Shown here: one piece after another, positions 1-7,563 of the stretch
Layout: each line of letters begins with the position of its first letter
Numbering within the stretch: position 1 is the first letter of the stretch
Assembly: GCA_016784735.1 (NCBI GenBank)
Contig: JADHUC010000079.1
Span: 1-39,753 of the forward strand
Source of the DNA: Pirellulaceae bacterium
Lineage (GTDB): Bacteria > Planctomycetota > Planctomycetia > Pirellulales > Pirellulaceae
Reading direction: 5' to 3'
DNA length: 39,753 nt
Position numbers and translations under genes: made by a program
Notes under the pieces: model-generated
Told to the model about the DNA's origin: nothing
Seen by the model: the letters and a program-made list of their open reading frames with translations, nothing else
Database searches by the model: none

Positions 1-2266
1 CAGGCGTGGTGATCAGCAACACTTCGTCGCGGATTACATAGGTCAATTCCAGATCCTTGAGCATCAGACGCAGCGCGGAACGCAAGGTAATGCCCTTCAG
101 ATTCCGTGTGATCGGAACGTCGGTCCCGATGCCCACGTTGTCCAACTCGCCGGCGTCGAGTTCGATGTTGATGCCGTGTTGGTCCTTAAGAAAGTCGACA
201 ACCTGGTCCAACGGAGTCTCGATAAACTCAAGACGCGTGTCGTCGTCCAATGCTTCCAAGATTTTCGCTTCAGCGCCGCCCGTCCGAGCCAGGTCGATGG
301 AGGCGTACTTCTTGCGACGCAACGTCAAGTCGGCCCACACCTGTGGTTCGGGATACAGGATGGGGGGATCGCCGGGGAACGGTATCAGCGACTTTTCGAC
401 TTCGAGCAAAGTCAAGGCAAAGTTCTTGTGGCGTACTTCGCGAAGTCGCACCAGGGTGGAGACATGCCCGCCGAAGCGTGCCGCCCAAGTCGCGGTGACC
501 GGCGTGGTACCTAGCGGATCCAATTCCCGCACGTTTTCGGCAATGATGTCCTCGGCGTCCCGGTACCGCCCTTCGTCCATCATCGAGTTGAACTTGACCA
601 TCATTTGCTTGATTTTCTGCCGCTTCTCCGCCAGTTCCTTGACCAACTGCTGGCGGTCTTCGGAAGCCGCCCGGTTCTCTTCGGCAAGAGCACGTCGCGA
701 TTCTTCTTCGTAGGCTCGGCGTCCGGCTTCGCGGATCGCCGATTGGACTTGATCCAGCAATTGCGCTCGCGAGTCCGGATCCAAGTCGGTCGAATTCTCC
801 ACCGTCTCCTGCAGCAGTTTCAAGTCGTTCTTGGCTCCTTGCGGGTTCGACCCCAGTCGATCGCGCGCGTCACTCAATTCCTCCTCGACTTCGGCCTGGA
901 TCTTCTGTCGCATAACCTCCTCGGTGTTCTGGACCGAGTTGAGGAACGCCCCCTCGTCGCCTAATTCGGCGAGCAAACCGCCGCCCGGCTGAGCAGGTGC
1001 CGCTGCGTCCGGGTCCTGAAGGGCCACCAGCCGCAATTCGGGCTCGTCGTTCGCTCGAGCCGACCCGCCTCGGCGCTCGATCGCATCGCGAATCACTAGA
1101 GCCTGGGGGTTGTTGGGGTCTCGTTTGAGCACGGCGTTGGCCACCTTCATGGCACCGTTGTTGTCGCCGTTGCGCAAGGCCGTGGCTCCCAGTTTGGCCA
1201 ACGCTTCGTTGTTGTCGGCCACCAAGCTGGCCACCAGTCGCAGGCCGGCCGAACCGACCGTCGGCAGGCCAATCCCGCCGTTGTCACGCGCTGTCGCGAC
1301 CATCTGCGGCAGAAAACTGTAGTCGTCGTTCGAAGGTTCTGCGGCGACGTTCCACAGCATCTCGACGGGCCTACCGTTCGCTTCGGCAGTCACAGCCACT
1401 TGCTGCGTACGGCGCGAACCCAGCGATCCAAGCAGTACCGTATCGCGATCGCTTCGCAGCGGAGGCATCCTCTGCGGTAAGGCGTCCTGCATGTCGGCCG
1501 GCAGTTTGGCGGAGACGGGCCAGTAGACGGTGGCCCGAACCACGTCGGCCATCGCAAGACCGGCTCGATCCGAAGAACGGCCTTCCGCGGCGTCCAGATA
1601 GACCATGCCGCCCGTGTGGTTTGCCAGCGCGGCCAGCATGTGCACGTCGCGCCCCGGGCCAATCGCGAAGCTGGACACCGAAACCCTGCTGCTGACCAGC
1701 TTGTCCACCAGGCTGGCGAATTCGCCGGTTTCCAACAGATTGGCTCGGCTCATGCCGTCGCCGATGTAGATGACCGATCGCGGATTAGCCGCATCGCCGG
1801 AAAAGCTGGTGGTTGCCCCTTTCAGGGCCGCCCGCATGTCGGTCGAGCCGAGCGGAACACGCTTCCCCAGCTTGGAAAGCCCGGCCGTCATGGCTTCGCT
1901 GCCCGGTGCCACGAAGCCGTCGGTCATGGCAATGGCGTTCAGATCGATGGCCATCAGTTTGACGCGATCCTCCGGGGCGAGGCTGGTGAGCATCGTCCGC
2001 AGCCCGTCCAGTGCATCGTCGCGATAGGCGCCGGTTTGACTGGCCGACGTATCGAACAGCACGAGGACATCGTGGGCCGACGCACGCTTCGGTGTGACCG
2101 TGGGCGTCAGGCTAAGCGCGAAATAGGTTTCACCCGACGAACTGTCATAAGTGCTCAAGACGGCGGAACCGGCATTGTCGACTGGCGGAGCCGCAGGGGT
2201 TCCCGCCGCCAACAGAAGCATCAACAATGGTGAAACAGCCAGTAGTAGGTACTCACGTCTGGACAT
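1..2266 (-). CDS. VWA-domain secreted protein with C-terminal secretin-N-like domain (partial)
   Basis: Open reading frame starting at the ATG at 2266 and still open at the left edge, so the C-terminus is missing (755 codons present). The N-terminus MSRREYLLLAVSPLLMLLLA is a signal peptide. A von Willebrand factor A domain follows at about residues 64-240, with an intact MIDAS motif DTSAS near residue 72 and the downstream elements GSTDM and YIGDGMS. Residues about 400-560 are charged and predicted helical (runs of EEEL, RRAYEEESRR), probably a coiled coil. The last visible part (EFIETPLDQVVDFLKDQHGI, then ITLRSALRLML) matches the short domain common in planctomycete exported proteins that resembles the secretin/TonB N-terminal (STN) fold. 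It probably acts outside the cytoplasm in protein binding. Substrate unknown. It is divergent from the nth operon. Confidence 0.85.
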   Translation of the reverse strand, partial: MSRREYLLLAVSPLLMLLLAAGTPAAPPVDNAGSAVLSTYDSSSGETYFALSLTPTVTPKRASAHDVLVLFDTSASQTGAYRDDALDGLRTMLTSLAPEDRVKLMAIDLNAIAMTDGFVAPGSEAMTAGLSKLGKRVPLGSTDMRAALKGATTSFSGDAANPRSVIYIGDGMSRANLLETGEFASLVDKLVSSRVSVSSFAIGPGRDVHMLAALANHTGGMVYLDAAEGRSSDRAGLAMADVVRATVYWPVSAKLPADMQDALPQRMPPLRSDRDTVLLGSLGSRRTQQVAVTAEANGRPVEMLWNVAAEPSNDDYSFLPQMVATARDNGGIGLPTVGSAGLRLVASLVADNNEALAKLGATALRNGDNNGAMKVANAVLKRDPNNPQALVIRDAIERRGGSARANDEPELRLVALQDPDAAAPAQPGGGLLAELGDEGAFLNSVQNTEEVMRQKIQAEVEEELSDARDRLGSNPQGAKNDLKLLQETVENSTDLDPDSRAQLLDQVQSAIREAGRRAYEEESRRALAEENRAASEDRQQLVKELAEKRQKIKQMMVKFNSMMDEGRYRDAEDIIAENVRELDPLGTTPVTATWAARFGGHVSTLVRLREVRHKNFALTLLEVEKSLIPFPGDPPILYPEPQVWADLTLRRKKYASIDLARTGGAEAKILEALDDDTRLEFIETPLDQVVDFLKDQHGINIELDAGELDNVGIGTDVPITRNLKGITLRSALRLMLKDLELTYVIRDEVLLITTP

Positions 2267-2669
2267 GCTCAGAGACTCCGGTCACAGAAGTGTGCGAAAA
2301 AAAGGGCCTTCTCCGTTCCAGCCGAATCAGCCCTTGCCTTGCCCAAATTCAATCTGTTGGGGCGCATTTACTGCACCACCTTACCTTATTCTATTCGGCC
2401 AAAACGGTTTACGCCATAGAATTAAACGATTTTCAATCCTGTACAACGATAGGGTCCCATTGCGTGTTTGAGTCGAGTTTGCGACGCCCACAGCAGTTTG
2501 AGGGTGTTTTAGCCCCAGAAGGCAGGCCCCAGCGGACATCCGGATGTCACGCAAACCAGCAAGAAAGTGGTGATTCAACGGGACCCATACAAGTTACTTT
2601 AGGTGAATCTGGTCATCCGACTTGGCCGGTGATACGATGGCCAGAAATACAAAGAAAGGTGCCGTGATC
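2267..2669. other. Divergent intergenic region between the VWA gene and nth
   Basis: About 400 bp between two divergent start codons, so it should hold both promoters. It contains the 14-bp perfect palindrome at 2535-2548. Open frames crossing it (for example plus strand 2227-2667) read as low-complexity shadows with no recognisable domain. I see no RNA gene. Confidence 0.6.
2535..2548. promoter_or_regulatory. Perfect 14-bp palindrome upstream of nth
   Basis: GACATCCGGATGTC is a perfect palindrome about 120 bp before the nth start, in the divergent intergenic region. A dimeric regulator site is possible. No bound protein can be inferred from the sequence. Confidence 0.3.
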
Positions 2670-3317
2670 ATGGAATCGCTTGAACAGAAACAGACGCGAG
2701 TCAAAAAGATCGTCGCGACCCTGAAGAAAACGCATCCCGATGCCAAGCTGGCCTTAGAATTCTCCAACCCGTTGGAACTGCTCATCGCTTTGATTCTAGC
2801 TGCCCAAGCGCGGGACGATCTGGTGAACTCCGTTACAGCGGGAGCCTTCAAGAAGTACCGCACGGCCACCGCTTGGGCCAACGAGAAACCCGAGAAGCTC
2901 CAGGAACAATTGCGGAAAATCAACTTCTATCGCCGGAAAACCGCAGCCATCCAAGACGCTTGCCGTATGTTGGTGGAACGATTCGGCGGCGAGGTGCCCA
3001 ATAACCTAGACGACCTGATCACGTTGCCCGGCGTCGGGCGCAAGACAGCCAACATCGTGCTGGGCAACGCCTACCGCAAGCAGACGATCGGCGTGGACAC
3101 CCACGTCGCGCGTCTTTCCCAGCGGCTTGGTTTGACCGAGAAAAAGGCCCCGGACAAAATCGAAACGGACCTGATGGCAGTCGTGCCCAGTCGCAGCCGC
3201 GTGAAGTTCTGCCATCTACTCCAATTCCACGGTCGGCGGATCTGTCTGGCCAAGAAGCCCGACTGTCCGGACTGCTCGATCAACAAACTTTGCCCTTACC
3301 CCGATAAATCGAAATAG
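2670..3317 (+). CDS. nth: Endonuclease III (DNA glycosylase/AP lyase)
   Basis: 215 residues, the normal length of bacterial Nth. It removes oxidised pyrimidines and cleaves the abasic site in base-excision repair. The helix-hairpin-helix LPGVGRKTAN carries the catalytic lysine, and the downstream VDTHV carries the catalytic aspartate. The C-terminus has the [4Fe-4S] cluster pattern C-x6-C-x2-C-x5-C (from RICLAKKPDC to NKLC). The start is taken at ATG 2670 because a GAAAGGTG Shine-Dalgarno sits at the correct distance. An upstream ATG at 2637 and a TTG at 2622 are in frame but add residues not usual in the family. The stop is 2 nt before the next start, so the DUF2293 gene is almost certainly co-transcribed. 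Confidence 0.95.
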   Translation: MESLEQKQTRVKKIVATLKKTHPDAKLALEFSNPLELLIALILAAQARDDLVNSVTAGAFKKYRTATAWANEKPEKLQEQLRKINFYRRKTAAIQDACRMLVERFGGEVPNNLDDLITLPGVGRKTANIVLGNAYRKQTIGVDTHVARLSQRLGLTEKKAPDKIETDLMAVVPSRSRVKFCHLLQFHGRRICLAKKPDCPDCSINKLCPYPDKSK

Positions 3318-3319
3318 AC

Positions 3320-4396
3320 ATGGCTACCCGATCGAAAGACCTTCGCCAGCGAGTCTTGCAAGCAGCCGAAGCCGTCCTGGATCGCGACGGTTCGGTCGGT
3401 CCGCTGGAATTGCTGCAGCAGATGCGGCTGCTCGAGCCGGTGCACGTCCAGGGCTGGCGCAAAGGCAACAAGTACTACACACCGCTGGAGCCAAGTATCC
3501 AGTGCGGACCGAAGAAGCTCAACGATACGTATCGTTACTTCCATGATTGGATAGAAGAACGGGGTCTACAGCCCCTCGAGGCGTCGTACGTTCGCTCCGG
3601 GCTCAAAGGCAATGAAGAGTTGCAGGTTACCCAAGACGCTGATCCCGAACGTGAGGCGTTCTTCCGGACGCACTACGCGCCGGCTGGCCTTTCGCAGCGC
3701 AAAGCGAAACAGCTCGAGAAGAAACTTAGCAAGGCGCCGGACCTGGTCGTGTATCAGTTGGTCAGCAAGTCGGCCACTTGCAGCGAGTGCGAAGCAGAAC
3801 TGTGGAAAGGCGAGCTTCTGTACATGGAAAAGGGCCAGCCGCTCTGCCTGTCGTGCGCCGACATGGACCACCTTGAATTCCTGCCCAGCGGCGACGCGAC
3901 GCTCACACGACGGGCGCGCAAGCACAGTCCATTGTCCGCCATTGTGGTTCGTTTTGCCCGCGCCCGAAAACGGTACGAACGACAGGGCATTTTGGTCACC
4001 CATGATGCCATAGCCCAAGCCGAAGCCGACTGTCTAAACGATGCCGACCAACGCGCTGCGCGTCGCGAGCAGGATGTCCAACGCCGTCGCCGGGAGGATC
4101 ACAAATTGGTCGAAGAGATGACCAAGGCGATTCTCGCGGAATACCCCAATTGCCCTGCGACAGAAGCCCGCGGGATTGCCGAACACACTGCCCAACGCGG
4201 CAGCGGACGGGTCGGACGCAGCGCCGCCGGCCGCGAATTGGATCCTAACGCACTCGATCTGGCCGTCGGCGCCTGGATTCGTCACAACCACACCAAGTAT
4301 GATACCCTGCTCATGCAGGGCACTGATCGCCGCATGGCGCGCCGGATGGTTCGCGACCAGATCGGTGAAGTACTCTCGAAATGGTCAGGCGCGTAG
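3320..4396 (+). CDS. DUF2293 domain protein with CxxC zinc-finger-like region
   Basis: 358 residues. The C-terminal about 90 residues match DUF2293: AILAEYPNCP, then GRVGRSAAGR, then LAVGAWIRHNHTKYDTLL, then RMARRMVRDQIGEVLSKW. The middle contains two CxxC pairs, CSEC (about residue 152) and CLSC (about residue 176), which look like a zinc-binding treble-clef or ribbon. DUF2293 has no established biochemical role. It starts 2 nt after the nth stop, which implies translational coupling and suggests (inference) an accessory function in DNA repair or nucleic-acid binding. No signal peptide or membrane helix, so it is cytoplasmic. Confidence 0.85.
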   Translation: MATRSKDLRQRVLQAAEAVLDRDGSVGPLELLQQMRLLEPVHVQGWRKGNKYYTPLEPSIQCGPKKLNDTYRYFHDWIEERGLQPLEASYVRSGLKGNEELQVTQDADPEREAFFRTHYAPAGLSQRKAKQLEKKLSKAPDLVVYQLVSKSATCSECEAELWKGELLYMEKGQPLCLSCADMDHLEFLPSGDATLTRRARKHSPLSAIVVRFARARKRYERQGILVTHDAIAQAEADCLNDADQRAARREQDVQRRRREDHKLVEEMTKAILAEYPNCPATEARGIAEHTAQRGSGRVGRSAAGRELDPNALDLAVGAWIRHNHTKYDTLLMQGTDRRMARRMVRDQIGEVLSKWSGA

Positions 4397-4435
4397 AACT
4401 GCCCCTCCAACGTGATTCGTTGCCACGGTCCAAGG

Positions 4436-6379
4436 ATGTCCGCAGAGAATACTCAACATAAACAAACAGCGTGCAATCGCGACTGCCCGGACGTATGTGG
4501 TATTGTCGCTGCGGTCGAAGATGGGCGAGTCGTGCGTTTGCAGGGCGATCCGCAACATCCTGTGACGAAAGGATTCCTCTGCCATCGCACCAGCCGGTTT
4601 CTCCAACGCCAGTATGATCCGGAGCGACTCACTTCACCATTGATTCGCCGCGGCTCGGATTTCGAACCGATCTCGTGGGGCGAAGCATTTGACACCATCG
4701 CCGACCGAATGCTGCGGATCAGGGACGAGTCCGGCGGCGCGGCGATCTTGCACTACCGTTGCGGCGGATCGTTGGGGATTGTGAAGCACGTGACCGACTA
4801 CTTCTTCGAGCGGTTTGGTCCGGTGACGATCAAGTCGGGCGACATTTGCAGCGGTGCCGGCGAAGCGGCTCAGATGGAAGACTTCGGCGACGGAGATTGC
4901 AGTGATCTGTTCGACGTGCTGAACAGCAAGACGATCGTGTTGTGGGGAAAGAACCCGTATGTCGGCCAGGTCCACCTGCTGCCGATTCTGAAAGAAGCCA
5001 AACGCAACGGCGCCCGGCTGGTGCTGATCGACCCCGTCTATCATCGCACCGCCGGGCTGTCTGACTTGTATCTTCAGCCCCGTCCGGGCGGCGACATGGC
5101 CCTGGCTCTGGGCGTCGCGCAGGTGTTTTTTGAACGTGGGTGGCACGATCCGGCGGCGGCTTCGTACTGCAACCATTTCGATGATTTCCGTTCCCTTGCG
5201 TTTTCGCGATCGCTGGCGGAATGGGCCGGCTTGGCCGACGTGGGCGTCGACGAAGTCCAATCGTTTGCCGAGGCCTACGCTGATGGTCCATCGTCGATTC
5301 TGGCCGGTTGGGGCATGCAACGACGGGGCAAGGGCGCAGCCGCGATTCGCTCGATTGACGCCCTGGGGGCGATCTCGGGCAACATGGGCGTCTCAGGCGG
5401 CGGTGTGTCGTTCTACTTCAAACGGCGCGGTGCGTTTGATCTGTCTTTCGCCCGCGGTGAAGCGGTGGCGCCGCGCACGATTCCCGAGTCCTTGCTTGGC
5501 CCGGGAATCCTGGAAGCCACCGCCCCACCGATCCGCATGGTCTGGGTCACGGCTGCGAATCCGGTGGCCATGCTGCCGGAATCGCAAACCGTACAGCAAG
5601 CCTTGAAGTCGCGCGAACTGACGGTGGTGGTCGATTCATTCCTGACCGACACCGCGCGTTGTGCCCACATTGTGCTGCCCACGACTACGATGTTGGAAGA
5701 GGACGACCTGGTCGGTTCGTACGGACATCATTGGTTGGCCGAGGTGAGACCTGTTGTTTCGCCACCGGCCGGCGTAAAATCCGACTACGAGATCTCGCGG
5801 GAGCTGGCTCGTCGAGTCGGCTTGGACGACGAGTTCTCGTGCAACGTGGAAACCTGGAAGAGGCGATTGCTGGGAAATGTCGCCAACAAAGGCGCATCGT
5901 TGGATGATCTGCGCCGCGGCCCGGTGCGGAACCCGCTGGCGGGGCAGATCATCTTCGAGGATCGAAAATTCCCCACGCCGACCGGGCGCGTCAATCTCAT
6001 TCGCCATGTCGATCCCGAACCGCCGCAACCGCCGCCGGATCGACCGCTGCTGTTGATGGCATTGTCGACGGAGAAGTCCCAAGGTTCACAGTGGGTTCAC
6101 GGCGCACTCGATGGACCGGCGGTGGCTACGGTCCATCCCGATTCCGCTGCCGGCTTCGGCGAAGGCGATTTGGCCCGCGTGCAATCGGAAATTGGCGAGC
6201 TGACGGTACGGCTGCAATTCGATTCCCGGCAACGTCGCGACGTGCTCTTGATGCCCAAAGGCGGCCATTTCCGTGACGGCCGCTGCGCCAATGCCCTCGT
6301 TTCCGCTGCCCAGACAGACTCCGGAGGCGGCGCGGTCTACTACGACACGCCCGTGCGTCTCTTGCCTGCTGGCAAGTGA
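4436..6379 (+). CDS. Molybdopterin-dependent oxidoreductase, Mo-bisPGD family
   Basis: 647 residues from ATG 4436 (a GTG at 4412 is an in-frame alternative; neither has a strong Shine-Dalgarno). The N-terminus has the [4Fe-4S] ligands CNRDCPDVC followed by GFLCHR. Then come the pyranopterin-binding blocks ILHYRCGGSLG, SGDICSGAGE, VLWGKNP and VLIDPVYHRTA, and a C-terminal molybdopterin-dinucleotide-binding domain from about residue 530. The Cys in GDICSGAG is at the position where members of this superfamily place the metal ligand (inference). There is no twin-arginine signal, so the enzyme is predicted cytoplasmic. No iron-sulfur or membrane subunit is adjacent. Substrate unknown. It lies 39 nt after the DUF2293 gene on the same strand. 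Confidence 0.88.
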   Translation: MSAENTQHKQTACNRDCPDVCGIVAAVEDGRVVRLQGDPQHPVTKGFLCHRTSRFLQRQYDPERLTSPLIRRGSDFEPISWGEAFDTIADRMLRIRDESGGAAILHYRCGGSLGIVKHVTDYFFERFGPVTIKSGDICSGAGEAAQMEDFGDGDCSDLFDVLNSKTIVLWGKNPYVGQVHLLPILKEAKRNGARLVLIDPVYHRTAGLSDLYLQPRPGGDMALALGVAQVFFERGWHDPAAASYCNHFDDFRSLAFSRSLAEWAGLADVGVDEVQSFAEAYADGPSSILAGWGMQRRGKGAAAIRSIDALGAISGNMGVSGGGVSFYFKRRGAFDLSFARGEAVAPRTIPESLLGPGILEATAPPIRMVWVTAANPVAMLPESQTVQQALKSRELTVVVDSFLTDTARCAHIVLPTTTMLEEDDLVGSYGHHWLAEVRPVVSPPAGVKSDYEISRELARRVGLDDEFSCNVETWKRRLLGNVANKGASLDDLRRGPVRNPLAGQIIFEDRKFPTPTGRVNLIRHVDPEPPQPPPDRPLLLMALSTEKSQGSQWVHGALDGPAVATVHPDSAAGFGEGDLARVQSEIGELTVRLQFDSRQRRDVLLMPKGGHFRDGRCANALVSAAQTDSGGGAVYYDTPVRLLPAGK

Positions 6380-6415
6380 TGACGAGAAGTTTCTTGGCGT
6401 AACCTCGTGTCCGGG

Positions 6416-7147
6416 TCAAGGGCTCGAGCTGTCGCCGGCTTCCGTGCTTTCGTCGCCCGCTTCGATGGGCGAGAGATCGATCGAGGGTTCTTCATAATCC
6501 GTTTCGTCGATTTCAATTTCAAAATCGCCCTCGTCCCATTCGTAATCGTCCGCCGAGGTGGAATCGTCCAAAGTATCAAAGGTACCGTCCATGCCGGCAC
6601 TGCGGATCACATAGTCGCCGTCCCCGGTTGGTTCGTAGCGGAGGGTACGGTCCCAACCGTCGGTGATGTCCGCGATCAGTTGGTTGCCCGTTTCTTCGTC
6701 AGGAAGCTCGCCGTTTTCCATCTGATACTCGTCGATCTTCGTTTCCGCTTCGCTAATCGCCGTTTGCGTATCGATCACCGGTTTCGCCGCCGCTGCGCCG
6801 AACCCGATGCACGTAGCGATCATGGCACCGTAGATCAACAAGACCATTAGTATCAGCAGTGTGCCTACTGCACCAATGATCGTACCGGCGATGGCGAACC
6901 CTTTGGGTTGCTGCCGCAGGCCAATCAGGCTGACGACGAAGCCTATTGGGAACATAACTCCGCAGAGTAGTCCACACAGCGACAGAATGAAACCGATCAA
7001 GCCGGGCGTATTCGTCTCGCCGCCACTTGACGGCGTGGGCAATGTCTGGGCACCCTGTATCTTGGGACATTGGTCCTCATCTCCATTTTCAGAAGCGTGA
7101 CCTCTCGCAAGACCCGTGACTCTACCGCGCGGACCATCAATGGTCAA
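6416..7147 (-). CDS. Small membrane protein, DUF4190-like helices plus GspG-like tail; start uncertain
   Basis: A proline/glycine-rich N-terminus precedes two hydrophobic helices (LIGFILSLCGLLCGVMFPIG and GTIIGAVGTLLILMVLLIYG) in the arrangement of DUF4190-type membrane proteins. The C-terminal part (ISEAETKIDEYQMENGELPD, then DGWDRTLRYE, then IRSAGMDGTFDTLDD) resembles the tail of type II secretion pseudopilin GspG. The last about 50 residues are very acidic. The only in-frame initiator upstream is TTG 7147, without a good Shine-Dalgarno. An ATG at 7070 begins another frame (MSQDTGCPDI...) that overlaps the expected N-terminus, so a one-base error or a real frameshift near 7030-7070 is possible. 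It converges with the molybdopterin gene, 36 bp away. Confidence 0.7.
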   Translation of the reverse strand: MTIDGPRGRVTGLARGHASENGDEDQCPKIQGAQTLPTPSSGGETNTPGLIGFILSLCGLLCGVMFPIGFVVSLIGLRQQPKGFAIAGTIIGAVGTLLILMVLLIYGAMIATCIGFGAAAAKPVIDTQTAISEAETKIDEYQMENGELPDEETGNQLIADITDGWDRTLRYEPTGDGDYVIRSAGMDGTFDTLDDSTSADDYEWDEGDFEIEIDETDYEEPSIDLSPIEAGDESTEAGDSSSP

Positions 7148-7246
7148 GCAAGCGGGTGCCGCTCGAATAGTCGACCTCGGGAATGGCCACGTCGGCCAAT
7201 AAGCCGTTGGCTAACCCGAGAAATGGCCCCTGCGTCGGCCTGCGCG

Positions 7247-7510
7247 ATGAGCGTCGGATTCCTCGTGGACGACAACCTTTGCGCCGACCAGCACACACGG
7301 GACTTTTAGGACTGCGTCAAGTCGCGCCAACAGCCCACGGCCGACATCGAGATCGGGCAACGTTCGACCACCTTCAGGCAGGTAACCAACATCTCGATCG
7401 AGACCCGGCTACGAATCGAATGGGACGCTGAAGGAGCAAGGATCGCCAACAGCGAGGAAGACAACGACCTGCTCCACTACGAATAGCGAAAGCCGTGGAA
7501 GCTGGGATGA
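7247..7510 (+). pseudogene. Decayed C-terminus of a Gfo/Idh/MocA-family oxidoreductase
   Basis: The plus-strand frame reads HTRDF, stop, DCVKSRQQPTADIEIGQRST, then RLRIEWDAEG, then NDLLHYE, stop, RKPWKLG, stop. The blocks DCVKSR, ADIEIG and the terminal YRKPWKL are hallmarks of the C-terminus of planctomycete Gfo/Idh/MocA oxidoreductases. Two in-frame stops interrupt it (TAG 7307-7309 and TAG 7484-7486) and the whole NAD-binding N-terminal half is absent. The frame continues correctly across both stops, so point mutation rather than a shift broke it. This is a relic of a lost gene, flanked on both sides by minus-strand genes. Confidence 0.75.
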
Positions 7511-7563
7511 GTGCGCGCGGCCACTTCCCTTGCAGATCCCGATTCGTGTTAGGACGACGCACG

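Noticed and set aside
2227..2667. Plus-strand open frame across the VWA-nth gap
   Set aside because: No homology or initiation signal, and it overlaps the VWA start and the nth start region.
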